6,735 nt of DNA, taken from Prevotellaceae bacterium. GTDB taxonomy: Bacteria; Bacteroidota; Bacteroidia; Bacteroidales; UBA932. The translations under genes and the position numbers were made by a program. Each line of letters begins with the position of its first letter. Position 1 is the first letter of the stretch. Of the stretch, positions 1 to 6,735 are shown in pieces. The stretch is from the NCBI GenBank assembly GCA_031264875.1, contig JAISDK010000132.1, forward strand, positions 1-6,735, written 5' to 3'. The notes beneath the pieces are model-generated. The model was not told the origin of the DNA. It did not search any database and was given only the letters and a program-made list of their open reading frames with translations.

Positions 1-1
1 C

Positions 2-2119
2 TATTATATAAAGGACAAAAAACAGGAAGCCGGAATGTTTTTGCGGAATAACATCGTACTGTTTCCCGCACCGTCCTCGTTCAGCCTTCAATCGGAATTT
101 ACCGCCGATAAAGATGTTCACATCATAGCCGCATCCTCCGACGTGCTTCAGGCAAAAGCCATTACGAAGATATTAAAAAGCATGGACGCCGAACTTGACC
201 AGAAAACGGCAATTGTGCTTACCGATGAAAATATTCTGATTCCCGTTATACATTCCCTGCCCGAAGAATGTAGCGACATCAACATCACCCTGGGTTATCC
301 CCTTCTGCAAACGCCGGTATATACTCTGGCAGAACTGCTTATATGTTTACAAAATTCGTACAGGGCAACCAACTCCGGTTTTTACTACAAAGACGTACTT
401 GCCATACTTCGACACAGTTACGTAACAGGCGCCTGCGGGGAACAAACAGGAGAAATCATTGACAGCATCGTCAATAACAACAGAATATACGTAGATAGCC
501 TGTTGTTTGAAAACAGTCTGTTTCTGAAAAAAATATTTGTCTCGCTCTCGTCATACGGAGAATTAACCGATTATCTGATAGACATATTCACATATATTGC
601 CACTGTTCCCGCTTCCGGAGACGAACAGGTCGCATTGCGGAAAGAGTACATATATTATATGATAAAATCGCTCAACCGGCTGAAAAAATCTTTTGAAGAG
701 ATAAACTTCGAAATGGGCAAGCCGGTGTTCCTTAATCTTATACGTGACATTTTCAAGGAAATGAAGATACCTTTCACGGGAGAACCCGTAAAGGGATTGC
801 AGATAATGAACATTCAGGAAACCAGAGCGCTGGATTTCGACAGTCTCATATTGCTTTCGGTCAATGAAGGGAGGCTTCCGCACGAAACCGCTAAACCTTC
901 GTACATCCCCTACAATCTGCGTAAAGGCTATGGACTGCCGTGCCGGGAAGACCTGGAGGCAATTTCGGCATACAATTTTTATCGCCTGATTCAGAGGGCA
1001 AAAAGCGTGCGGCTGCTTTATTCTTCCAAAACCGACGAAAATCGAACAGGTGAAATGAGCCGTTATTTATACCAGCTTAAATTTGAATCCGGGCTAAATA
1101 TCAGGGAATACCCGGTGACATTCAATATCAGTTTCGGAAAAAGCGAACGCATAGAAGTGGAAAAAGACGATACCGTCATTCAGGCTTTAATGCAATATAC
1201 AGGCAACAGTCCTCTAAAAACCTTGTCGCCAAGCGCATTAAGCGCCTATATCAGCTGTCCCCTGAAATTCTATTTTTCAAAAATCCTCAAGCTCGAATCC
1301 GAAGAATCGGTAGTTGAGGAGCTGCCGCTGAACCGGTTAGGGAACATTATCCACAAAGTTATGGAACAGCTGTATTCTCCGATGAGAAACAAAAAAGTTA
1401 CAGAACAGGATATGGAATCGGTCTATCGCAGCACAACGCTGATTGAATCGTTGATAAACAAATATTTCGCTCTGGAATTTTATAAAACGGACACGCTTCC
1501 GTCCGATTTTAACGAAAACGGCAAATTACTTATTGTAAGAGATGTAATCAGAAAATATGTGAAAGGAATTTTGAAATACGATAAAAACAATGCCGGATTC
1601 ACACTTTTAGGCCTCGAAAAAAGAGTAGGAATAAATATTCCTGTCGAAAACCTGACTGTGGGGCTGGCAGGAATAATTGACCGTATTGATATGAAAGATA
1701 ATATTATACGCATAGTCGATTACAAGACGGGGTCGGGAAGAGGCGCCAGCAAGCGGATGAAATTCAATTCAATAGATTCCCTCTTCGATTCCGATCCCGA
1801 CAGGTTAAACAAGGAAGCTTTCCAAACTTTTATGTATGCGTTTATGTATAAAAAAAGTAAAGAACCTTCGGAAGATATCGTTCCTGCCCTGTATTTTGTA
1901 AAAGACTGTTACTCTCCCGATTTCAGCTATTTTATGATAGATGAAACTCCGGATAAAGGTATGGTGACAAACTTTAATCCGTACAACGACGATTTTGGAG
2001 AATGTTTGGTACGAAATTTGCAAGAACTGTTCGACTTTAATGTTCCGTTCATGCAGACAGAGTACAGTCGGACATGCGAAACTTGTTCATTTAATAAAAT
2101 TTGTAAATCAGATAATTAA
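2..2119 (+). CDS. AddB-like PD-(D/E)XK nuclease/helicase subunit, 5'-partial
   Basis: This is probably the B-type subunit of an AddAB-like helicase-nuclease that resects double-strand DNA breaks in the cytoplasm. The frame is open to the window edge: before the first ATG (35) it reads YYIKDKKQEAG with no stop. The gene therefore very likely starts upstream, and M35 is probably internal. From M35 there are 694 residues; AddB proteins are longer (Bacillus subtilis about 1,166), so the N-terminal part, including any Walker A loop, lies outside. Numbering from M35, residues about 255-345 hold a UvrD-like C-terminal helicase signature (IQETRALDFDSLILLSVNEG). The nuclease domain spans about 397-694: C408 in SCPLKFYF, H440 in LGNIIH, E528, D549 in GIIDRID, D562 and K564 in VDYKTG, and Q597 with Y601. 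C681, C684 and C690 complete with C408 the AddB-type 4Fe-4S pattern. All expected catalytic and cluster residues are present, so it looks functional. The exact subfamily is uncertain. Confidence 0.9.
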   Translation, partial: YYIKDKKQEAGMFLRNNIVLFPAPSSFSLQSEFTADKDVHIIAASSDVLQAKAITKILKSMDAELDQKTAIVLTDENILIPVIHSLPEECSDINITLGYPLLQTPVYTLAELLICLQNSYRATNSGFYYKDVLAILRHSYVTGACGEQTGEIIDSIVNNNRIYVDSLLFENSLFLKKIFVSLSSYGELTDYLIDIFTYIATVPASGDEQVALRKEYIYYMIKSLNRLKKSFEEINFEMGKPVFLNLIRDIFKEMKIPFTGEPVKGLQIMNIQETRALDFDSLILLSVNEGRLPHETAKPSYIPYNLRKGYGLPCREDLEAISAYNFYRLIQRAKSVRLLYSSKTDENRTGEMSRYLYQLKFESGLNIREYPVTFNISFGKSERIEVEKDDTVIQALMQYTGNSPLKTLSPSALSAYISCPLKFYFSKILKLESEESVVEELPLNRLGNIIHKVMEQLYSPMRNKKVTEQDMESVYRSTTLIESLINKYFALEFYKTDTLPSDFNENGKLLIVRDVIRKYVKGILKYDKNNAGFTLLGLEKRVGINIPVENLTVGLAGIIDRIDMKDNIIRIVDYKTGSGRGASKRMKFNSIDSLFDSDPDRLNKEAFQTFMYAFMYKKSKEPSEDIVPALYFVKDCYSPDFSYFMIDETPDKGMVTNFNPYNDDFGECLVRNLQELFDFNVPFMQTEYSRTCETCSFNKICKSDN

Positions 2120-2128
2120 GAACTATAA

Positions 2129-3202
2129 ATGAAGAAAAAAACAGTAATAGTATTTATTGTGGCGGTAGTTGCAGGACTGGTATATCTCGTATATTCCAGA
2201 TCTACAAAAAGCAACTCTACCGGGAAAAGCATACGGCAAAGTAATCAGAATACAGGTCGCCGTACATTGGCCGTTGATGCTTATGTGATTAAATCCCACG
2301 GGGTTACCGACGTATATCCGGTAAACAGCTTTTTCCTGCCCTCCGAAGAAGTCGATTTGTGTTTCGAGACTTCGGGAAGAATAATCGAAATAATGTTCGA
2401 GGAAGGTACTTTTGTTGAAGAAGACCAGCTGCTTGCAAAAGTAAACGATGCAAAACTGCAGGCTCAGCTGAAAAAACTGCAAGCCCTGCTGGATTTGTAC
2501 AACAGCAAGGAATTTCGCCAGAAATCGCTGCTCGCTCAGGACGCCGTCAGTCAGGAAACCTACGATGAATCGAGTACCTTAGTCGCATCGACGCTCGCAG
2601 ATATCGACCTGGTTAAAGCCCAGATAAGGGAAACGGAACTGAGAGCGCCTTTCGACGGATTCATCGGGTTAAGGCAAGTGAGCGAAGGAACTTATGCAAA
2701 TCCAAACATCATAGTTGCCAAACTGACGAAAATATCACCGCTGAAGATGGAAATGTCAATACCTGAAGCATATATCGACATGGTGAAAACAGGCAACTCG
2801 CTGCTGTTTACCGTTGACGGCGACACGCTGCAACACAGGGCTACAGTATATGCCACCGATTCCAAAATCGACATGACCACTCTTCTCTTCACCGTAAGAG
2901 CGTATTATCCGAATCTTAACCTTAAAATATCTCCGGGACGGTTTGCTCACGTAGTTCTCCAGCTGAACTACGACAGAAACGGCATATCGGTGCCATCGGA
3001 AAGCGTCATTCCCGATTTGGGCGAACACATTGTTTACAGGGTAAAGAATAATAAAGCGGAAAAAGTACGGATTGTGCCGGGAGTGCGCACGGAATCGTAC
3101 GTCCAGATTCTCAAAGGACTCAATGTGGGAGACACGGTGGTGACCACCGGAATTTTGCAGTTAAGAGACAATATTGACTTACTGATAAACAGCGTAAAAT
3201 AA
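2129..3202 (+). CDS. RND efflux periplasmic adaptor (HlyD/AcrA-type membrane fusion protein)
   Basis: This protein bridges an inner-membrane RND pump to an outer-membrane channel across the periplasm. It has 357 residues, usual for the family. Residues 2-4 are lysines, followed by a hydrophobic segment at about 5-22. No cysteine follows it (the first is C78), so it looks like a signal anchor or signal peptide and not a lipoprotein. Lipoyl-like half-motifs lie at about 73-107 (TSGRIIEIMFEEGTFV) and 168-200 (ELRAPFDGFIGLRQVSEGTY), flanking a helical hairpin at about 108-167. The hairpin tip has R130, L134 and S141, matching the R-x3-L-x6-S motif known for adaptors that dock TolC-like channels. 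A beta-barrel (about 205-280) and a membrane-proximal domain (about 285-357, with the family-typical LKGLNVGDTVVTTG) follow. The start lies 9 nt after the nuclease stop with no visible Shine-Dalgarno; the N-terminus fits a secreted adaptor. The stop overlaps the permease start. Substrate unknown. Confidence 0.95.
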   Translation: MKKKTVIVFIVAVVAGLVYLVYSRSTKSNSTGKSIRQSNQNTGRRTLAVDAYVIKSHGVTDVYPVNSFFLPSEEVDLCFETSGRIIEIMFEEGTFVEEDQLLAKVNDAKLQAQLKKLQALLDLYNSKEFRQKSLLAQDAVSQETYDESSTLVASTLADIDLVKAQIRETELRAPFDGFIGLRQVSEGTYANPNIIVAKLTKISPLKMEMSIPEAYIDMVKTGNSLLFTVDGDTLQHRATVYATDSKIDMTTLLFTVRAYYPNLNLKISPGRFAHVVLQLNYDRNGISVPSESVIPDLGEHIVYRVKNNKAEKVRIVPGVRTESYVQILKGLNVGDTVVTTGILQLRDNIDLLINSVK

Positions 3203-6200
3203 TGGCAAGCTTACCGACAACCTCAATAAACAGACCGGTACTTGCAACGGTACTCAATCTGGTTATCATGATTTTTGGATTTATAGGCATTTCCTACTTG
3301 GGTGTGAGGGAGTATCCCAGTGTCGATCGTCCGATAATATCCGTACAGACCACATATCCGGGCGCCAACGCCGACGTCATCGAAAGTCAAATTACAGAAC
3401 CCCTTGAACAGCAGATTAACGGCATACAGGGAATCAGGACGCTAACCAGCCAAAGCAGTCAGGGACAAAGCCGCATCACCATTGAATTTGAACTGAACAT
3501 AGATATGGAAACTGCGGCTAACGATGTGAGAGACAAAGTGTCGCAGGCTACCCGCTACCTTCCGAGGGACGTAGATCCGCCGGTGGTATCGAAAAACGAT
3601 GCCGACGCAACTCCCATAATGTCGATTGCCATCCAAAGTCCCTCGCGTTCGCTGATGGACCTTTCGGATATCGCCGAGCTGACATTCAAGGAACGTCTCC
3701 AGACAATAGCCAATGTCAGCGGTGTAAATATCTGGGGACAGCAGCGTTACTCTATGAGGCTCTGGCTGGATTCCGAAAAAATGGGCGCTGCGGGGATAAC
3801 GCCAAATGATGTACAGCAGGCCATTACGCGCGAAAATGTGGAATTGCCCTCCGGAGCAGTCGAAGGAAACACTATCGAGTTAAGTATCCGGACATTAGGG
3901 CTGATGTCAACTCCGGAAGAATTTAACAACGTCATCATCAAGGTAAATGGCCGTCAAACCATACGTTTCAGGGATATAGGATACGCGGAACTGTATCCCG
4001 AAAACGAGTACAATTACATGAAAATAAACGGAATACCCGCCGTATCGAATGTTATCGTCGCACAGCCGGGCGCAAACCAGATTGAAATAGCCGACGAAGC
4101 CTACCGGCGTCTAAAGGAAATACAAAAGGATATTCCCCAGGACATTAGCGTAACTATCCTGTACGACAACACCCAGTTTGTAAGGGCATCGGTAAGCGAA
4201 GTGCAATCAACGATATACGAAGCCCTGATTATAGTTATTATAATTATATTCCTGTTCTTGAGAAATCTGCGTACAACCATCATTCCGCTGCTGGCGATAC
4301 CCGTTTCCTTGGTCGGGACATTTTTCTTCATGTATCTGCTGGGATTTTCGATTAACGTACTCACGCTGCTTGCCATAGTTCTGGCCGTCGGGCTGGTAGT
4401 CGATGATGCCATCGTCGTCGTCGAAAATATCTTTGTGAAAATCGAACAGGGAATGTCGCCGAAAGAAGCGGGAATAAAAGGCTCGGACGAACTGTATTTT
4501 GCAATCATCTCTACCACGATAACACTGGTATCGGTCTTTCTTCCAATAGTTTTCATGGAGGGAATGACAGGAAAGCTGTTCCGTGAATTTAGCCTCGTTC
4601 TGGCAGTCGCCGTAGTCATATCCGCCTTTGTTGCCCTGACGCTGACGCCGATGCTGTCCACGAAACTGCTGAAAAAGAAGGAAAAAGCAAACTGGTTTTA
4701 CCGTTTCACCGAACCGTTTTTTGTTGGACTGAACAATATATACCGGCGCACTCTGGAACTGTTCCTGCGTATGCGGTGGGCTGTGTGGATTGTAATTCTC
4801 GCCTCGTTCGGATTTATATACGTGCTGTTTAATTCGGTACAGTCGGAACTCGCTCCGGTGGAAGACCGCTCGAGACTGAACATGAACATGATTGCCCAGC
4901 AGGGTGCAACTTATGATTATGTAAACGACTTTATTGGCAATCTCTCCGAAGAACTTGTCGATTCAATACCCGAAGACATTTCAATCATGATTCGCATGAT
5001 GGGAAGCAGCGGATTTTCAAACATTATCCTGCCGGGCATAAGAGAACGGATACGCTCGCAGGGTGAAATCGCAGCCCAGGTGTCGCGGATTGTAGGATCA
5101 AAGAGCAGAGTCAGAACCTTTGTTACACAGCAGTCCACATTCGGCAGCCAGCGTGGCGGAATGCCCGTTCAGTACGTGCTTCAGGCAACAAACATAGATA
5201 AGCTGAAAGAGGTTTTGCCCGATTTTATGTACAAAGTCTCGCAAAGTCCCGTAATGATGCAGTCCGATGTCGATTTGAAGTTTAACAAACCGGAATTGCA
5301 AGTGGAAATCAATCGCGACAAGGCCACTCAGCTGGGTATCAGCACTAGGGATATAGGACTGACATTCCAGCTGGCTCTGAGCGGTCAGCGTATGGGATAC
5401 TTTTACCGTAACGGTAAGCAGTATCAGATAATTGGAAAGCTGAGACGCGGCAACAGAAATACGCCAAGCGACATACGTTCACTGTATGTGAAAAACAACA
5501 GCGAACAGATGATACAGATAGCTAACTTTACGGCATTTCACGAAAAATCCGCTCCGCCGACACTCTTCAGGTACAACCGTTTTGTAGCCGCGACCATAAG
5601 CGCCAATCTGCAACCGGGACATACCATCGACGAAGGTCTTGACGAAATGGATCAAATTGCTAAAGAAACTCTGGATGACACTTTTAGAACTGCCTTGTCG
5701 GGCGAATCACGGGATTTCCGCGAAAGCGCCTCAAGTCTGATGTTTGCTTTCGGACTGGCTCTCATACTGATATTCCTTGTACTGGCGGCTCAGTTCGAGA
5801 GCTTTAAAGACCCGTTTATCATTATGATCACAGTGCCTCTGGCTTTGCTTGGCGCCCTGTTTTTTATGTGGTATTTCGAACAGACAATGAACATTTTCAG
5901 TCAAATAGGCATAATAATGCTTATTGGGCTTGTTACAAAAAACGGTATTCTGATTGTGGAATTTGCCAACCAGTTCAAGGAAAAAGGATACGACAAGTTT
6001 GCAGCTATCAAAGAAGCTGCCGTTCAGCGTTTACGTCCGATTTTGATGACGAGCGCCTCGACGATTCTGGGTATTCTTCCACTGGCGATGGCTACCGGCG
6101 AAGGCGCTAAAAGCCGCATTGCCATGGGCATCTCGGTTGCCGGAGGAATGTTTGTTGCAACATTTATGACTCTTTTTGTTGTTCCCGCAATCTATTCGTA

Positions 6201-6234
6201 TATCTCGACACGTAAAGTGAAAATTGACGAATAA
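3202..6234 (+). CDS. RND efflux transporter permease, HAE1/AcrB-like
   Basis: This is a proton-driven inner-membrane exporter that works as a trimer with the adaptor encoded just upstream. It has 1,010 residues; AcrB has 1,049 and a longer C-terminal tail. TM1 is at about 11-31 after the typical TSINRPVLATV start. A large periplasmic domain spans about 35-335, TM2-TM6 about 336-487, TM7 about 526-545, a second periplasmic domain about 546-843, and TM8-TM12 about 845-1000. Proton-relay residues are intact: D401 and D402 in GLVVDDAIVVVEN (AcrB D407/D408), K913 in GLVTKNGILIVEF (K940), R943 and T950 in RLRPILMTS (R971/T978). The ATG shares its A with the adaptor stop (TAATG), which implies translational coupling and matched expression. 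The drug-type HAE1 class is favoured over metal-type HME because of these motifs. The substrate cannot be read from the sequence. No outer-membrane channel gene follows. Confidence 0.97.
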   Translation: MASLPTTSINRPVLATVLNLVIMIFGFIGISYLGVREYPSVDRPIISVQTTYPGANADVIESQITEPLEQQINGIQGIRTLTSQSSQGQSRITIEFELNIDMETAANDVRDKVSQATRYLPRDVDPPVVSKNDADATPIMSIAIQSPSRSLMDLSDIAELTFKERLQTIANVSGVNIWGQQRYSMRLWLDSEKMGAAGITPNDVQQAITRENVELPSGAVEGNTIELSIRTLGLMSTPEEFNNVIIKVNGRQTIRFRDIGYAELYPENEYNYMKINGIPAVSNVIVAQPGANQIEIADEAYRRLKEIQKDIPQDISVTILYDNTQFVRASVSEVQSTIYEALIIVIIIIFLFLRNLRTTIIPLLAIPVSLVGTFFFMYLLGFSINVLTLLAIVLAVGLVVDDAIVVVENIFVKIEQGMSPKEAGIKGSDELYFAIISTTITLVSVFLPIVFMEGMTGKLFREFSLVLAVAVVISAFVALTLTPMLSTKLLKKKEKANWFYRFTEPFFVGLNNIYRRTLELFLRMRWAVWIVILASFGFIYVLFNSVQSELAPVEDRSRLNMNMIAQQGATYDYVNDFIGNLSEELVDSIPEDISIMIRMMGSSGFSNIILPGIRERIRSQGEIAAQVSRIVGSKSRVRTFVTQQSTFGSQRGGMPVQYVLQATNIDKLKEVLPDFMYKVSQSPVMMQSDVDLKFNKPELQVEINRDKATQLGISTRDIGLTFQLALSGQRMGYFYRNGKQYQIIGKLRRGNRNTPSDIRSLYVKNNSEQMIQIANFTAFHEKSAPPTLFRYNRFVAATISANLQPGHTIDEGLDEMDQIAKETLDDTFRTALSGESRDFRESASSLMFAFGLALILIFLVLAAQFESFKDPFIIMITVPLALLGALFFMWYFEQTMNIFSQIGIIMLIGLVTKNGILIVEFANQFKEKGYDKFAAIKEAAVQRLRPILMTSASTILGILPLAMATGEGAKSRIAMGISVAGGMFVATFMTLFVVPAIYSYISTRKVKIDE

Positions 6235-6286
6235 AAATGAATACGGTAATGCAGATATGTGGCATCTCCGGCTGCTGATTGAAACC

Positions 6287-6340
6287 GATTAAGCTAATGA
6301 CCGCTGATATTATATGTAATCAGCGGTCATTAGCTTAATC
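6287..6340. repeat. Perfect 22-bp inverted repeat, 10-nt loop
   Basis: The left arm 6287-6308 (starts GATTAAGCTAATGACC) and right arm 6319-6340 (ends GGTCATTAGCTTAATC) are exact reverse complements, separated by ATTATATGTA. The hairpin begins 52 nt after the permease stop. The right arm overlaps an 11-bp direct repeat, TAATCAGCGGT at 6317-6327 and again at 6336-6346. AACC at 6283-6286 could add pairs with GGTT at 6344-6347 across a 3-nt bulge. There is no T-run on either side, so it is not a textbook intrinsic terminator. It may still stabilise the operon's 3' end, or be a mobile palindrome or a protein-binding site. Confidence 0.85.
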
Positions 6341-6459
6341 AGCGGTTAGTGATTAATGGTGATTATGGTACGCGAAATAAATAACATGTAAACGTTTAAA
6401 CGAATATGCGTGCAAGCTCTGAAACGAAGTTCGACGTAGTCAAAGAGCGTAATCAATAG

Positions 6460-6479
6460 CGTAGTGGCAACGCTCTACG
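6460..6479. repeat. Head hairpin of left REP-like copy
   Basis: CGTAG (6460-6464) pairs with CTACG (6475-6479) around a 10-nt interior, TGGCAACGCT. This sits at the inner end of the left inverted copy. Its pairing is local and is an alternative to the long pairing with 6583-6602. Confidence 0.6.
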
Positions 6480-6501
6480 AATATAGATCACAACATTAAT
6501 T

Positions 6502-6558
6502 AAGCCCTATAAGGGCGTAATCAAATGAAATAGATCTGATTACGCCCCATTGGAGCTT
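6502..6558. repeat. Inner inverted repeat pair with GATTACGCCC module
   Basis: Arms 6502-6522 and 6538-6558 are imperfect inverted copies. The core GGGCGTAATCA (6513-6523) and TGATTACGCCC (6537-6547) pair perfectly over 11 bp with a 13-nt loop. Each copy also folds alone: GCCCT-ATA-AGGGC at 6504-6516, and GCCCC-ATT-GGAGC at 6544-6556 with one C/A mismatch. GCGTAATCAA (6515-6524) is an exact direct repeat of 6447-6456 in the outer element, so the two layers share a module. Confidence 0.65.
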
Positions 6559-6582
6559 GATGGTGAGGGGGTATATTTTCCA

Positions 6583-6602
6583 CACAGGGCGTTGCCACTG
6601 TG
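6583..6602. repeat. Head hairpin of right REP-like copy
   Basis: CACAG (6583-6587) pairs with CTGTG (6598-6602). GGC-GTT-GCC continues the stem inside it with one unpaired A at 6597. GCTAATGATT follows directly (6602-6611). This hairpin-plus-tail arrangement resembles repeat units I recall from other Bacteroidetes intergenic regions, which is memory and not a search result. Confidence 0.6.
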
Positions 6603-6614
6603 CTAATGATTTCA

Positions 6615-6651
6615 CTCTTTGACTACGTCGAACTGCGTTTCAGAGCTTTTT
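6615..6651 (+). terminator. Possible terminator: right arm of long hairpin plus T-run
   Basis: If read on the + strand, the 34-bp outer stem (6414-6447 with 6615-6648) ends in TTTTT at 6647-6651, the first two of which pair with AA at 6414-6415. A strong stem followed by a short U-tract could stop leftover transcription from the efflux operon. The long loop makes fast folding doubtful, so this is tentative. Confidence 0.3.
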
Positions 6652-6668
6652 CTTAAGCGATTGTATTG

Positions 6669-6688
6669 CCGTCAGCTTTAGCTGACGG
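6669..6688. repeat. Short GC-rich hairpin
   Basis: CCGTCAGCT (6669-6677) pairs with AGCTGACGG (6680-6688). This gives 9 bp with a 2-nt loop, or 8 bp with a TTTA loop. It is followed by ATAATAAAA, so there is no clean U-tract. It may be a weak terminator, an upstream element of the next gene, or another dispersed repeat. Confidence 0.6.
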
Positions 6689-6735
6689 ATAATAAAATGC
6701 AGGACACAATCCCAAAGACAAGATGTACAAAAAGT

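Larger units (their letters stand above)
6414..6648. repeat. REP-doublet-like element: two inverted 66-nt copies
   Basis: Positions 6414-6479 and 6583-6648 are inverted copies that match at 57 of 66 positions by hand alignment. The outer 34 nt (6414-6447 against 6615-6648) differ only at 6427/6635. The copies run inward from an AAGCTCTGAAACG end, through AAAGAG and a GCGTAATCA-type step, to a small hairpin at each inner end. A 103-nt centre (6480-6582) contains a second inverted pair. No open frame of note is inside and no target-site duplication is evident at 6414 or 6648. The layout resembles a REPIN (two inverted REPs) or a small MITE. The family name is unknown to me. Confidence 0.75.
6235..6735. 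other. Gene-free intergenic region rich in inverted repeats
   Basis: No convincing coding frame is seen on either strand. The stretch holds, in order: a perfect 22-bp inverted repeat (6287-6340), a spacer with two near-identical 9-10 nt steps (GATTAATGGT at 6351, GATTATGGT at 6361) and the 10-bp palindrome CGTTTAAACG (6393-6402), a nested REP-doublet-like element (6414-6648), and a short GC-rich hairpin (6669-6688). I see no tRNA, CRISPR repeats or transposase. No promoter for a downstream gene is clear. Confidence 0.8.

Noticed and set aside
4101..4661. Long antisense open frame (186 codons) inside the permease gene
   Set aside because: It lies wholly within a well-supported gene. Its translation is dominated by serine, threonine and isoleucine runs, as expected from reading hydrophobic membrane codons backwards, and it resembles no known family.
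5868..6110. Second + strand open frame of 80 codons
   Set aside because: It overlaps the conserved TM9-TM12 part of the permease in another frame and has no recognisable domain or independent start context.
6237..6278. ATG just after the permease stop opening a 13-codon frame
   Set aside because: It is too short, has no supporting features, and does not resemble the start of an outer-membrane channel.
6393..6402. Palindrome CGTTTAAACG as an operator
   Set aside because: A 10-bp AT-centred palindrome arises easily by chance, and there is no adjacent promoter or regulator gene to support it.
6414..6648. Insertion sequence or complete transposon
   Set aside because: There is no transposase frame, no obvious target-site duplication, and the element is about 235 bp. 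At most it is a non-autonomous element.
6287..6688. CRISPR array
   Set aside because: The repeats are inverted, few and of different sequence, with no regular direct repeats or equal spacers and no cas genes nearby.
6723..6735. ATG near the right edge (reads M-Y-K-K) as the start of a next gene
   Set aside because: Only four codons are visible, with no recognisable promoter or ribosome site upstream. It could be real but cannot be supported here.

Overview
The window looks like Bacteroidota chromosome, most likely Bacteroidales. This rests on protein character (an AddB-like PD-(D/E)XK nuclease and an HAE1-type RND pump of the sort common in that phylum), moderate GC, gene starts without a clear Shine-Dalgarno sequence, and 3' intergenic repeats with GCTAATGATT / GATTACGCCC modules that I recall from Bacteroidetes intergenic DNA. 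No rRNA or other firm taxonomic marker is present, so this is an inference.

Layout: (1) 2-2119 (+) is the 3' portion of an AddB-like helicase/nuclease subunit gene, cut by the left window edge. It keeps the C-terminal half of the helicase-like module and a complete nuclease domain with an AddB-type Cys-x(n)-Cys-x2-Cys-x5-Cys iron-sulfur signature. (2) 2129-3202 (+) is an RND periplasmic adaptor, starting 9 nt after the nuclease stop. (3) 3202-6234 (+) is an RND inner-membrane permease whose ATG overlaps the adaptor stop by one base (TAATG). All proton-relay residues are present. (4) 6235-6735 is about 500 bp without a supported gene, packed with inverted repeats.

The adaptor and permease should form a proton-driven tripartite efflux pump. 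The adaptor carries an intact R-x3-L-x6-S tip motif of the kind that docks TolC-type channels, but no outer-membrane channel gene follows in the window, so that partner must be encoded elsewhere or beyond the edge. The nuclease acts in DNA break processing. Its tight spacing to the pump genes suggests co-transcription, not a shared biochemical role.

The least ordinary part is the 3' intergenic region. It holds a perfect 22-bp inverted repeat at 6287-6340 and a nested REP-doublet-like element at 6414-6648. In the latter, two inverted 66-nt copies, and a second inverted pair inside them, each carry their own small hairpin. The differences between copies include paired, compensatory changes that keep each small hairpin intact. 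This resembles REP/REPIN-type mobile palindromes more than a simple terminator. I found no clearly new multi-gene system here.
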